From: Psoroptes ovis
Taxonomy: Eukaryota; Arthropoda; Arachnida; Sarcoptiformes; Psoroptidae
Direction of reading: 5' to 3'
Assembly (NCBI GenBank): GCA_002943765.1
Contig: PQWQ01000010.1
Span: forward strand, 1,304,501 to 1,368,500
DNA: 64,000 nucleotides
The notes below the pieces were generated by a model. It did no database searches, was not told where the DNA came from, and worked only from the letters and a program-made list of their open reading frames with translations. Shown here piece by piece: positions 49,101-61,524 of this stretch. The position numbers and the translations under genes are program-made. Numbering within the stretch: the stretch's first letter is position 1; every line of letters begins with the position of its first letter.

Positions 49101-52100
49101 AATGAAAAAAAATGAAATAAAATAAAATAAAATAATAACAATTGAAGCATCACTTTTTGCCTATTCTCACACACATACAGTGTATTCATTCATTCATTGA
49201 TTCAATGAATTGAATTTTTCATATTGAAAATATACACACACACACACACGAACGAACGACGAATAGAGAAAATGGAAATTTTTTCCATTTCCATAATATC
49301 GTTTGTTGTTTGCTGCAGCAAACAAAAATATTGGGCAAGTCCCATAAGTTCTTGCCGTTTATTAAATTTTTTTTCCATTCAAATGACGGCAAGAACTTAT
49401 GGGACAACCTAATATATGCGAGAAAAAAAGTGCCGTTTCTTTTCGTTTGGTTTCGACGAGAGAAAAAAAATTCATTTTCCCAAAGTATAATATTTTTGCG
49501 TAACATTTTTTTGAATGGCTCCAAAACGAAATAGCGAACCAAAAAATGAATGAATGAAACAAAAAATCTTTAAAAGTTGGAATCCATTCATTCATTCATT
49601 CCATTGAATTGCTATGGAATGAATGAATGAATGAATTGGTGTATGAACACAACAACAATCGAATGAATTGAGTTGAATGAATTGAATTGAATTGAATGCA
49701 ATGAAATGAATGAAAATATCCATATATCTTCTCTTCTCTGCGTGTGTGTGTGTTTGCTATATGTGCTTCAAGATGTTTTCAATATTTTATTTCATTTCAT
49801 TTTTTCCATACGAATATTTACCATTTGTATCTTACTCTAATACAATGTATGAAAGAGAGATTCAATGTGATATCTCAAAAGAAAAAAAAAGTATGGATTC
49901 GACTCTACCATAGAATTGAATTTGAAGCATTGAGATCCGTAGAAATGAATAATGAAAAACAAAATAATACATCTCTTCTGAGATACCTCTTTGGATTGCA
50001 TTTCTATATATAAATATATGTTTTCTATATGAATTTTTAAAATTTGTTCTATTCAATATTCGAATGATAATGATGCGATATAATGTTGAATAATGATGAT
50101 GATGATGATGATGATATGATCAAAAAATGAAATAAAAAAACATTATTCAAAATTCAATATGGATCTTGATTATTATTATTATTATTTGTTCAGTTTCATC
50201 AAGTTTCATTTTTTATTTTACAAATTCATTTCTATATATTCCAATATATAAGAATACAAAAGTATATCTTTGAATTTGGTGGTGGTGGTGATGGTGATGG
50301 TGGTCGAATGGTCGATTGATGATGATGATGATATCTATTTTATTAGTTTGATGGTAGTTTTTAGTTTAGTTTTGGTTTCAGTGTTTTTTAGTCGATTGGT
50401 TGGTCGATCAGTCGGTCGGTCGGTCGGTTCGTTTCTTTGGTCGTTTGGCTGTTTAACTCGAAGAAAATATATGATCTTTTCGAGAGGATATCTTGCTTTT
50501 TTTTATTTTTTTGAAAAAATAAAAAATTTCATTTCATTTATATTTTTACCAGTCATAAAATATTTTTCACCACCATTAACCATTACCACCACCAGTTAAC
50601 TTGTTTTTTTTTTATCTCCCTCAGTCTCAATGTGTGTGTGTAATAATTTCATTGAATTTTTACACAGGAAAATTCAAATTTCAAATTTAAAAGTTGAATT
50701 TAAATTGGAAAAAAAATTGAATTTTCCAATTTTCGAGGCTATTTTTTTTCCATTTTGAATTTTGAAATTTTTTTGATTTTTGCAGCAAAATTTCGGTCTT
50801 CTTTGGCCGTGTACGACTATGGAAAACTCTCTGGTGCATTGGCAGAAGGCTCTCTCTGTCAAAGCTTTCCACGCATTCGGCTCTCTGTGTGTATCTGGTT
50901 GTGCGCGACAGTGTTTATGTGCTCATGTGTTTCTTTGCTTGGTTTTTGCCTTAATAAATTTCCTAATTCAATTCGATTCATCTTTATTTTACCCGAGAAA
51001 TGAATGAATGCGAAAAACAACAAGAAGAAAATTGTATTTATTCGTTGTTTGTTTGTTCGTTTATTGTGTATTTATTCATTTATTTATTGTATTTATTTAT
51101 ATCCCTATCTCTCTACAACATTTTAGCTTGTGTCTTGCTATTTTGCTAGCTTGCTAGTTTGCTGTGCTATATACAGATTTTCGTATATTCAATTTTTGTC
51201 TGTACATATATTCAGATACAATGAATTTTTATTATTATTATTATTGGTATTATTCAGCTGCATAGATCTAGCAGAGAATAAAGAATGACTGAAAAAATGA
51301 ATAGAAAAAAACCAGAAAATGGAAAAAATGGCTGGTTTTTTCTCTCTGGTGTTTTTCATTCATTTATTTTACCAGTTTTCTCTGAATTCAATGCATTTCC
51401 ATTGAATCTTCAATACATTTCCATTGAAATTTCAATAGATTTTCAGCCAATTTCATTCAAAATCTATGCTTCTTCTATCATCTTATTGCTTTTTGATATA
51501 TTCTCTCTAGCTCTTTTATGGATACTTTCCTAGCAAATACACTTTGGTATATATTTCATCCTCTGTATACTCATGTATATTTGAAATACTAAAAACTATT
51601 CTAAGAGTCTAAAAAAAAATCTTTATATTCGTAGATATATTAGGTTGTCTCATAAGTACTTGCTGTTTTTTAAATTTTTTTGTTCATTCGAAAAACGGCA
51701 AAAACTTATGGGACAACCTAATATTTGTATGAGGATTTTCATATATATATAAAAATGTATAAAAATTTAAAAGTTTTATGTAGCAGTGTAGTCAATGGTC
51801 TTTGATCATCATTGTTTCTGTTTGCTGCTGTTGATAATGATGCCGATGTTTATTGCAAAATTTCCGATTTTTCAAATATAAATTTTCTCTATTTTCATTT
51901 CATTCCAATAGAAAATTTTGTCTATGAACAATTTTACATGTGCCTTGAACATTTTGCAATATTTCTGGTTGTTGTTAGGTTCGTTTTTTTTTTTTTTTTT
52001 GGATTCCTCGTACGCAATTCATTTATTTGCCGTACGTACATACGTACGTTTGCTGCCGCTGCTGCTGATGCTGATAATTGTTTATATTGGTTTGGCTTGG

Positions 52101-55100
52101 TTTGTGATCGCTTTGTTGTTGATTGCTTTTATTTTTTGCTTGTTTTAGTTTAGTTTGGTTTTGCTTTTGCTTTGGTTTTGCTTGTTTGTCTGTCTGTAGT
52201 ATCTATCTATCGTTGATATCGTATATATTTTGTTGAATGAGTTTTATATTTTCATCTTTGGTTGAAAAATACAGATGGATAGAGAAATAGGAAGATGGAT
52301 ACGATGGTTGAAATTGAAGAGAAATTTTGTAATAAAATATAACCAGCTTAAAATGCTTCAACTAATGTATATGCTTCATGTTTAGATTTTGGGCTGATGC
52401 TGCTGCTGCTGCTGCTCGATTTTTTCTGATTTCCACCAATTTCAGTCCAATAATCAATGAATGAATGAATGAATAATTCTTCTGCTTAAATTTTTCTCCA
52501 AACAAACAACAAAAAACAAAATTTTTTCATTTGATCATCATTCAGTTGATCGACAATGTTTGTCGTGTTCACAACAACACAACAATTTGAAAATATTATT
52601 ACACATACGACAACATTTAAATATTTTTTTTTCAATTTCATTAAAATCAATTGCCAGATTCATACGAAGAAACAAACGAACAAAAAATTTAACCGAAATG
52701 AAATGAGCGAGAAAATAATATAAAAATAATACGAAAAAAAATCAAAGAAAAAAAACAAATGAAACAAACGAACGACTAAATGTTCAAAAAAAACATTTAC
52801 CAATGTAAAAATGTTTGAATTATAATTTGTTTCATTTCATTTCGGTTGTTTCGTTTCGTTTCGTTTTGTTTTATCATTGAATATTATTAGGTTGTCCGGA
52901 AAGTTTCTGCCGATTATATCGGCAGGAAATTATGAGAAAATCGGCAAGAACTTATCGGACAACCTAATATTATTATTATTATTATCATCGTTTATTATTA
53001 TTATTATTATTTGTCTATTTTATTGTGTGAATATCTTGAGTTTTTCGTATTTTTTTTCTTATTATTTTTACTTATTATCATTTGTTGTTGTTGTTTTGGC
53101 TGTTTTTTAGCTTTTTTCTTTGGTTCTTTGGTTCAAAATAATGATAATTATGATGATTATGATGATGATGATCACACAATTATATTATATATCATCATAA
53201 TCATCGACCAATGAGCGAAAGAAAAAAATTGAAATTAAACAACAACAAACGATGACGACGACCACGAATGATAATGATATTTGTCTTCTTACATTGAAAA
53301 TGAAACTCTTGGACTCTTGTTGGAAGTAATTTTTGGCCTTTCTTTGAAGTAATTTTAATTCTGATTCCTTTTTTTGGCGCTTAATTCTTTTGTGTAATTA
53401 TTAATGATGATAATATTAATATCAATTTCAATGATGATGATGATAATGTACGAAATTTAATCGAAAAAAATAGAATAAAATGGAATAAAATAAAGTAGAA
53501 TCAAATGTGACTTTGTGGCTTTTGAAATGAAGCTCGATTTTATTTGATTTTGTTGCTTGTATTTTGATTGCAACTAAATTGAAATTTAAATGATTGAATG
53601 AAATTGCATTATTTGAATGCGTCTGATCATTGAATGAATTGAATAATAATAATTTGAGATTTTCTTTTTGCCTTTTTTCACTCATTCATTATAAGCATTG
53701 CCAATGTATCGATAAGCTTTGGCCGATTATTGATTTGTTTTCTGAGTCTGATTTGTCCACGGTGTCCAGTTGTTAAGTCGGATTTTCGATTGAGTTTTGT
53801 TTTTGGATGAAAATGAAATGAAATGATCTCGAAAAATGAAAATTTCTCAAGTCTTTCATTTATCAATCTTTGATCTTGAATCTTTCTTGAAAAAATAAAA
53901 TTCTTGATAAATGAATTTGATCTTTGATTTGATCCTTTTTATATTTGTTTTTCCACATAATTTTCCATCTTTAAGGCTTATTGTGGCAGCCAGACCAACA
54001 ACAGTAGCAGCAGCGAACCAATCATATGGAAAATATGAAAATTTTCAATTTTTCGAATTGTATTTTCTTACAATTCGAAAAATGAATGAATGAAAATATT
54101 GGATTGTCCCATAAGTTCTTGTCGTTATTTGAATTTTTTTTTTCATTTGAAAAACAGCAAGAACTTATGGGACAATCTAATAATTTCTACCTGAAAAAAT
54201 GAATGAATAAAATGAATATTTCCATGGGCAAAAATTAGTTTTAAATTTTTCTCAAAAATTTTTCAATGAAAAATTCCATTCATTTTCTTTTTAAAAAAAT
54301 TTGCAATTTAAATTCATTTTCTCCTTTTATTTTTTGTGTGGCAACCATTGAATTAGAAAAAATTTTAATGAAAATTTCAACAAGAAAAAGAAAATATTCA
54401 TTTTAATTGAATTTTTTCCTTACGAAAAATCAAAGTAAAGTAAATTCAATGAGAAATCAGAAGAGAAATTCATGTAATTTTCATAAGAATTCATACCTTT
54501 TTGAGCAAATGAAAAAAAAAAATTTTGACAGAAATCATTTCACTGATCAATTTTCTTTCATTCAAAAGGTATTATTTCGCTTGTTGTGTACATTACATAG
54601 GTATCAATTTACACACACACACACACACATGTACACAGACATGTACAGACAACACTTATAAACTGACAAAAAAAAAATAAAAATATACAGGGTAATTCAA
54701 TTGAATTGGTGAATTTTTCTTTTTTGTTTTCATTGGCCAACAAATTGATTTTGATTTTTTTTTATTCATTCATTCAATTTGTTATTCATCATTCATCGAT
54801 CGATCAATGAATGATTTATATTAGGTTGTCCCATAAGTTCTTGCCGTTTTTGGATTGGAAAAAATTTGAAAAACGGCAAGAACTTATGGGACAACCTAAT
54901 ATTTTAAAAATGAATGAAAATATCCATGATATTTGAATCGTTTAAATTCAATTTTTGTGATTTTTTCGATTTGATTTTCATTGATGGATGTGTTGTGTGT
55001 GTTGAAAAATCAATGTAAAGTTTTTGGAAAATTAAATGAATAAATTCACGAATTATCTGTGAATAAATTTAAATTTTTTAAAAATTCTGAATTTCTAAAT

Positions 55101-57890
55101 TTAAATTTTTAAATTTTAAAAATTCTGTGAATTTCAAATTTTCTTTTCCTAATAAATTGAATAATGGTCGATTGCATATTGTTTTGGACATTCATTTGAA
55201 ATTCATTTCCAATAATTGATCCTTTTGTCGAATTTTTGTTTTCTTTGATTAGTGATTTTCATTGATTTTTTCAAAGTTTTCCATTGATTTTCAATGTCTT
55301 TTGTTTTCGCTCCTTCTTGAATTATTTTTGAATTTTTTCCATTCCTTAAAATTCCTGAAAATTCCAAGATTCTGTTGGAAGTAAAGGCCAAAAAAAAATT
55401 TCTAAAATGAAATCTACCGACCCCGTTATTTGTCTGTCTGTTGTTTGCTTCAAAATAAATTTTATAAGAAATCATCATTTTGACAAATGTCAAATTGTCA
55501 TCGAAATACGTTGAAAAACGTATTTAAAAAATGAAATAAAATAAAATGTAAAATTCAATTTCATTTTAAGCATAGAAATGAAAATGAATGAAATGAAATG
55601 AAATCATTTTTGCCGTCTTTAATATCAGACAAACATATTATATTGAATTGATCAATGAAACAATGAATCGTTTTGGAAAAATTTTGAAATTCGATTGATT
55701 TGATTTCAATGTATTTCTTCTCCTTTTCCCTCAAAATATTTTCACAATGCATTTCTATGGGTTTTATACACATTGCATCTATTATTATTATTTCAATCTC
55801 TTCTTGTGTCTGTGTGTGTGTTGGTGTGTTTCCATAGATTAACATTAGCTACAAGCTACAATCAACAACAACCAGAAAATGATTGCCATCATTTTCTATC
55901 TATCATCGATCGTTTTTTAATGATAACGTTTCACTTGTTTTTTTCGTTTTGTCTTGTTTTGCTTTGTCTTGTTTTTTTTTCGCCTCAATTTTCCCACTAT
56001 TATTCAATTGATTATTCGGTATTTTTATTTCATTTATTATTCGGGTATTCGGGTTTGCATAGTGTACAATTGTGCTATTGTTTGTTGTTTGTTGTCGTAA
56101 TATATTAATTATTTGATCAAATAATTAATTTTTTTGAAAGGAATTTTTCTTTTTCGATAAAAAAATATTTAACGATTTGATCTGATAAATGATAAATGGT
56201 GGAAGCAAAAGATTTGGTAATATTTGACAATGTTTTCAGGGTTAAAATATTTTAGTGGAAATTTCAAAGGTTTCCTCAAAAAAATCTGAATCGTTTTGAT
56301 GATGATCCAATGAATACAATCGAATAAATATTAGGTTGTCCCATAAGTTCTTGCCGGTTATATCGTAGAAAATGATTGGAAAATCGGCAAGAACTTATGG
56401 GACAACCCAATACAATTCGAACTTGTTTTTCCCAATTTAATGGAATTGTGCTAGAAAATTCAACAATTTGACATGAATTTCGTTGAAAAATGAGTAAAAT
56501 TCTTATTACAATACATCAAAACATAGGAATTTTCATTAAATTTTTTTTTACAGTTTCTTTTTCTATGATTAAAAATTCATTCAAAAGAAACATTTTTTTA
56601 AAAAAAGTAAAACTTTTCAGAATTTTTCTAAAGAATTTTCGTAATTTTCATTTCACAATTTCATTTCATTCAAATTCATTGCCATAGAAGAATTATAAAA
56701 AGAATATATTCCTATTCATCGGAATGAAATGAAATGAAGAAAATGAATTTTTTTTTTCTTTTCTTTCACCGAAAACTGAAAAAAAAATTCCTGTTTCATT
56801 TGAATTTAGTCGCGTCAACAAAACAGTTTTGTTTTACCGTCGAAAATTGCTTGTTTCTCATTAATAATCAAAGATGGAACAAAATTTGTTCCATAGTTAA
56901 TCACATGTAACTTTAACATTGTATTTTTGTTTGTTTCAATTGATTGATTGATTGATTGATTCGCTTTTTATATGTTTTCATAGCAAAAATGTTTTTTTTA
57001 TATTTCAAATGTGAATGAATGAATGATGATAATGTGATTAATTGAATTTACGCCCAAATCATGTTTTTTTCCATATTTTTTTCCCTCCATTTTTCTCTCT
57101 CTTTTTAATCATTATTTCCATGTTATGTCTCTGTTTGTCTCTGTCCGGAAAGTTCTGACCGATCATTATGAGCAACTCTATTCAAATTAAGCGGAATGAA
57201 CTTTTCGGACAGCCTCTAATATATTTGTTATTATTTGTAGAGGAAACTAATTTATTTTGATTTGAAAAAAAATGTTTTTATTCATTTTTCCATTTTTTTC
57301 TATTCCTCATTCACAGGTGACAAAGGTGAACGCTACCTCATCATCGTCTTCAACGGCAAACAACAACAGCGGGCCACCATCATTGAATCAATCATCATCA
57401 TCGAACAGCAGCAATAATAATAATCACAATAATGATAATGATTCAACAACATTGAATCAAACCGGTAAATATTTCGTTTATTTGATAATTTTTATTTGTG
57501 AAAATTTCATTTTTTTGAATAGTTTTGATAGTTTGAATTTCATTTTTTTTTTCATTGATTTATTTGATTGAAATTGATTGAATATGATACAGATTTGATT
57601 TGATTTATTTCGAAATTTGCCTACTTGATTGAATCAATTGATCATCTACCTTTGATTATTATCTATTTTCAATTATTATGCCAAGACTTTAAATTCATTC
57701 CAAATCTCGAAAGTCTTCTAAATTTCTTGAGAAAATTCTTATTCGAATTAATCTTATTGAAGTCTTTCCATTGAAAATTTGTATGAATTTCTTTTATACA
57801 AAACCAGCTAAAAAAACTGTCAATCGTTTACCAGTGAAACCCTTTAACGATTTGAAAAATTACGAAGAAAAAATGAATATTTCAAAATGA
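37195..57890 (+). CDS. Large low-complexity acidic protein, family not recognised
   Basis: Exons joined by splice consensus and phase: 37195-37696, 38012-39405, 44663-46693, 57317-57464 (148 nt), giving 1358 codons. A tentative last exon 57808-57890 (stop TGA) would make 1385. Every junction keeps phase (G|GT across intron 1, phase 0 at introns 2 and 3). The N-terminal 600 residues are His/Asn/Ser/Thr-rich. Three less repetitive islands stand out: about 607-650 (IYYTEYLIENFALQVFSNEH and SERIRKSLDPNR, across an intron), a Cys/His cluster at 943-963, and a helical stretch near 1217-1247 (NRTIADLIKCSNRREAVRKA) followed by poly-Gln. Long Asp/Glu/Ser tracts precede the last island (about 1067-1215). 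Acidic and basic blocks suggest a nuclear protein, but I can name no domain. The 3' end is uncertain. Confidence 0.68.
39406..44662 (+). other. Intron 2 of the unrecognised gene (5.3 kb)
   Basis: Bounded by ATG|GTAAGT and a CATCATCACAG acceptor. Contents are homopolymer A/T runs (T-run at about 41946-41965, A-run at about 42160-42183), TG repeats near 40780 and 41230, GAT repeats near 43445 and 43740, and a small inverted repeat, ATACTCTTAGAGTAGTGT, near 40220. No mariner-type mini-element and no coding exon was seen in it, in contrast to the next intron. Confidence 0.7.
47228..47308. mobile_element. Mariner-type mini-element 2 (81 bp)
   Basis: Left TTAGGTTGTCCGAAAAGTTC, right GAACTTTCCGGACAGCCTAA, flanked by TA on both sides. 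Centre contains AATAGAGTTG, marking subfamily C. Inside intron 3. Confidence 0.88.
48489..48568. mobile_element. Mariner-type mini-element 3 (80 bp)
   Basis: Left TTAGGATGTCCGATAAG, right CTTTTCGGACAACCTAA. TA follows the right end; the left flank is CA. Centre ATTTTCTCAT marks subfamily B, same orientation as element 12. Confidence 0.88.
49331..49412. mobile_element. Mariner-type mini-element 4 (82 bp)
   Basis: Left TTGGGCAAGTCCCATAAG, right CTTATGGGACAACCTAA, with flanking TA on both sides. Subfamily A (centre rich in AAATTTTTTT). The left arm has drifted at bases 3-8. Confidence 0.88.
51640..51721. mobile_element. Mariner-type mini-element 5 (82 bp)
   Basis: Left TTAGGTTGTCTCATAAG, right CTTATGGGACAACCTAA, flanking TA on both sides. 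Subfamily A. Confidence 0.9.
52887..52967. mobile_element. Mariner-type mini-element 6 (81 bp)
   Basis: Left TTAGGTTGTCCGGAAAG, right CTTATCGGACAACCTAA, flanking TA on both sides. The centre reads as the reverse complement of element 12 (subfamily B, inverted). It has an extra internal palindrome, GCCGATTATATCGGC. Confidence 0.9.
54099..54180. mobile_element. Mariner-type mini-element 7 (82 bp)
   Basis: Left TTGGATTGTCCCATAAG, right CTTATGGGACAATCTAA, flanking TA on both sides. The left GGATTGTCCC and right GGGACAATCT changes keep the arms paired. Subfamily A. Confidence 0.9.
54821..54899. mobile_element. Mariner-type mini-element 8 (79 bp)
   Basis: The most perfect hairpin: the left 31 nt starting TTAGGTTGTCCCATAAG are complementary to the right 31 nt, with a loop of about 17 nt. 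Flanking TA on both sides. Subfamily A. Confidence 0.92.
56331..56410. mobile_element. Mariner-type mini-element 9 (80 bp)
   Basis: Left TTAGGTTGTCCCATAAG, right CTTATGGGACAACCCAA, flanking TA on both sides. Centre TATATCGTAGAAAATGATTG is almost the reverse complement of element 13 (one base differs). Subfamily B centre with A-type ends. Confidence 0.9.
57136..57219. mobile_element. Mariner-type mini-element 10 (degenerate left end)
   Basis: Right end CTTTTCGGACAGCCTCTAA followed by TA; the left end is eroded (CTCTGTCCGGAAAG). Subfamily C, inverted relative to element 11. It ends 97 nt before the 148-nt exon at 57317. Confidence 0.8.
57808..57890 (+). other. Tentative terminal exon
   Basis: ACAAAACCAG precedes an open stretch whose first two bases complete the phase-1 codon left at 57464. 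It then reads 26 codons (KKTVNRLPVKPFND...) to TGA at 57888-57890. Support is phase agreement and the lack of long homopolymers only; the pyrimidine tract in front is weak. Confidence 0.35.
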
Positions 57891-58328
57891 AACTTTATTC
57901 ATTTGAATCATCTACAACTTTGTCTCATTGAATTTATCAATGTGATTGTGTGCCTGTGTGTGTGTGTATGTCTACCAATATGTGTGCAAACATTGTGCAT
58001 CCACTATGATACATTTTCTCTTATTGTTGTTTCATGTATTTATTAAGTACAAAGAGAACAAAATCAGAAATCGTATGTTTTCAAAATGAATCAAAAATAT
58101 AAATCAAAATCGATCTAACATGTTCAGTTCAGTGTTGTTAATATTAAAATACTACATGTTATCGAAATATAAGTTCATATCAAAAATATATTTCCATGAA
58201 AATAAAATTTTCACTTAAATCGGATTGAATTTTGAATTGAATTTGAAATGATTTTCAATTTCAAATTTAATCATCATTGATTTTACTTGTTTATTATTAT
58301 CTCTGATTTTTGTACATATTTTCAAATA

Positions 58329-58410
58329 TTAGGTTGTCCGAAAAGTTCATTCCGCTTAATTTGAATAGAGTTGGATAAGAAAATTGGCTAGAACTTTCAG
58401 GACAACCTAA
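58329..58410. mobile_element. Mariner-type mini-element 11 (82 bp)
   Basis: Left TTAGGTTGTCCGAAAAGTTC, right GAACTTTCAGGACAACCTAA; TA on the left, CA on the right. Subfamily C. 38 nt at 58336-58373 are the exact reverse complement of 57173-57210 in element 10. Confidence 0.9.
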
Positions 58411-59104
58411 CATATTTATTCGTAAATTTATTTATTCTTCCACATTTTCAAACATTTATTGATTCAATTTGTATTCACACTTTATTCACACATACAAATT
58501 CAATCATCATCGCCATCATCATCAACAACAGCAACAAACATCAATCGTGTTGTATCGAATTTCATTTTTCCATTTTTCTTGGTTGATCCTAAATTTCAAT
58601 TTTTTCTCCTTATTTTCATTTCGTGCTTTGCAAAAGTGAAATTATCATTGAATTCATCGAATTATCGATTTGAATTGAATATTGAAAATATCGTCATCAC
58701 TTGTATAGTCGATAAACATATGTTAGCAGTGAATAAATGAATGAATAATTGAAAAATGTTGAAACATCTCTGCTGTGATAAAACCCAATTTTCTCTCGGG
58801 CAAAAAATTTTTATCCGAAAAAAATCTTTGAAATCTCCTAAATCTTTCAGAATGGTAGATACGAACGTGTATGCAAAGGTTCATTCAAAATAAATTCGCA
58901 TCGATTGGATTTCATTCGATGATGAGTTTCGGGTAGTTTGTTTTGTTGATTTTACCAAACACAAAAACATATCAAACACCGAACAAATGATTGATCGTTT
59001 TTTTATTTTCGTTTCTCTTAACTTAATTAACCTTTTTTCAACTCGAGACTAGTAAAACTATGAAAAATGAGCAAAACGAAAACGGTAAAAGGTTAAAAAT
59101 AATA

Positions 59105-59184
59105 TTAGGTTGTCCGATAAGTTTTTGCCGATTTTCTCATGATTCTCTACGATATTATCGGTGAAAACTTTTCGGACAACCTAA
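59105..59184. mobile_element. Mariner-type mini-element 12 (80 bp)
   Basis: Left TTAGGTTGTCCGATAAG, right CTTTTCGGACAACCTAA, flanking TA on both sides. Centre ATTTTCTCATGATTCTCTAC defines subfamily B. Confidence 0.9.
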
Positions 59185-59739
59185 TAATTATCATTGATTA
59201 TTCATTAGTTTAGGTTCTAATTTATTTTAATTATCAATTTTTTTTTTAAATTTCATCAAATGAAATTTGAAAAAATTCCCGTGTACGAATCTAATTCATT
59301 GTCATTATTATTATTGAAGAATTGTTCAGAATTCTTTTAAGAATTTGTTCTTAAGAAATTGTATTTTTGAAGATTTTTCATTTATTTTTATTTTCAAAAT
59401 CAAAATTTGTTCTTTTGTTTGATTTTCGGATTTATTTTTTTTTTCAAATTTCTGCGAAACTCTCAAATACTCGAATCAAAATTTGCCATTTTTGTTTTGT
59501 TGAATTTTAGTTCAAAAAAGAGCAAAAAAAAAAAATTGAAAAAAATTCAAGAATTTTCATCAGAACCTACTACTGATGGTTATATAGTGAATGTATAAGA
59601 TGTTAATGATGTTAAAAATGCATGTTAATGTATATTTCATTTCCAAAAAAATTCTATTTAAGTAACAAAAATTTTAATTAATTTAAAATAATTAATTTTT
59701 TTTTCGTTTTTTTTTTCAATTCATTACTTTTTGCACTTA

Positions 59740-59819
59740 TTTTGTTGTCCCATAAGTTCTTGCCGATTTTCCAATGATTTTCTACGATATAACCGGCAAG
59801 AATTTATGGGACAACCCAA
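59740..59819. mobile_element. Mariner-type mini-element 13 (80 bp)
   Basis: Left TTTTGTTGTCCCATAAG, right TTTATGGGACAACCCAA, flanking TA on both sides. Inverted partner of element 9. Confidence 0.88.
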
Positions 59820-60485
59820 TATATTTTTCTCTTTTATGAACTGATTTTTTTTCCATTAATTTTTACATGATTTAAAATATTTGTTTTTTTTTCGATGAAA
59901 TCTTTTGATTTTATTTTCGATGAAATTGAAAATTTTCTTTTATAAAATTGAACCTTTAAATTTTTGTATTCTTAAAATTTCTGATCTAATGAATTATGAA
60001 TAATAATTAGTTGCATTAAGATCTACGGATCTGAGAATTTTTAAAATCAAAGTTTTAGGAGAAAATTTTCTATGAACATTTTCAATGAATAAATTTTTTA
60101 TTCTTCTGATAATTTTGATTCAACCAAAGTTAATGATGATCATCACCCTTTAACCAATGGATCAAATAAAAATTTCCAAGAAAAAAAACCAGCAAAAAAA
60201 CTGGTCAATGAATGAATAATTAATTTAACCCTTTTTTTCAACATCACTTACTCACGTTGGGCGCTTTCAATGTTGATTGCTTTGAGTGTAAAATTTGAAA
60301 CGAAAATTTCTAAATGAAATTTTTACACATTTTGAATTATGCTTTCAAATATAAATTTGTCAACGCATACAAACACACATAGACATATTTGAAAAAATGT
60401 CCAGACATGAATATTCACAGAATAATAATAATAATATCAAAAATAACGAACAACAAACAACATTCACACATACCTTTACAAACTG

Positions 60486-60564
60486 TTGGGTTGTCCCATA
60501 AGTTCTTGTCGTTTTTTAAATTTTTTTCATTCGAAAAACGGCAAGAACTTATGGGACAACCTAA
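60486..60564. mobile_element. Mariner-type mini-element 14 (79 bp)
   Basis: Left TTGGGTTGTCCCATAAG, right CTTATGGGACAACCTAA with TA following; the left flank is TG. Subfamily A, with a nearly perfect 31-bp stem. Confidence 0.9.
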
Positions 60565-61524
60565 TAATATCCTCTCGACACAAAACTTTTTCGAAAAGAA
60601 TTTTCAGAAACCCCTTTGCTCGAAGTGAAAAAATGTATGCTTTTGTATGAATGAATGAATGAATAAATAATAATAATTTAAAATAATGAATTATACACAT
60701 CTGGTTTTTTGTTTTTTCATTTTCATCCAAATATTTTTACATTTGATTCCTCGAATTTTCACTTATGGAAAAAAAAAATGTGAATTTTCATTTGAAAAAT
60801 TGAAAATTTTTCATTTTTTTCAGTTTTTTCAATTTTTCAGAATTCAAAAATGTGTCTGCATAGTCTGAATGTATATGCATGTGTACATGTGTTTATTATC
60901 CATGGTGAAAAAAAAATGATAATGACAATATTTTCCTGTGTGTGTTGCTGTTGCTGTGTTGCTGTGTATATTTCAAGCGTGACATTTGTCACACCAGCAA
61001 CAACAACGATTGCCGCCAATACAACAACAGCCACTACCCAGAGTTTTTTTTTCAAAAATAATTTTTCCATACTTTTTTTTTCCTTAAAACGATTTTTGAT
61101 CAAGAATTTTTTGATATTTTTGATATTTTCAAAGAAAAACATTAAGAAATTCATCTTTGTCCAAGTCGAATGTAGTCTTCTGTGTATTTTATTTCGTTTT
61201 TTATATTAAATGAATAAGGTGATGATTTTTTTTTTTTTTTTTTTTTTGAATCACAACAACATCGGTGGATGATGATGATGGTGGATAATGGCTATATGAA
61301 CATTTATTTTTTTTCAAAATTTTGAAAATATTTTTCCACATTGAATTTCAATGAACTTTGTCCAAAATTGAAATTCATTGAATTTATATGTTTACCTTTA
61401 TTTTTTTCATTTCTCTTGCCTTTTACCTTTTTTTTGTATAAATATTTTAGCACAGATAAATATATTTTGATTTCCATGTGTCTGAGTGTCTGTCTGTGTA
61501 TTTTTCATTTATTTTTTTTTTGAT

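Larger units (their letters stand above)
46694..57316 (+). other. Intron 3 of the unrecognised gene (10.6 kb)
   Basis: Bounded by AAG|GTGAGT and TCATTCACAG. It carries nine mariner-type mini-elements plus TG/CA repeats (near 46946, 47725, 49233 and 54612), AATG repeats (49590-49640) and GAT repeats (47577, 50095). ORFs inside it are AT-driven and unconvincing. The next exon is only 148 nt. Confidence 0.7.

Noticed and set aside
58459..58740. Ser/Thr-rich + strand stretch (SSSPSSSTTATNINRVV) resembling an exon of the large gene
   Set aside because: No AG acceptor in front of it for about 80 nt and no good donor; it is probably a CAT/ATC microsatellite.
60837..61209. Thr/Ala-rich + strand stretch and a Val-rich minus-strand ORF
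   Set aside because: Phase does not fit the upstream exon, no donor follows, and the minus-strand hydrophobic run comes from a CAA/TTG repeat.
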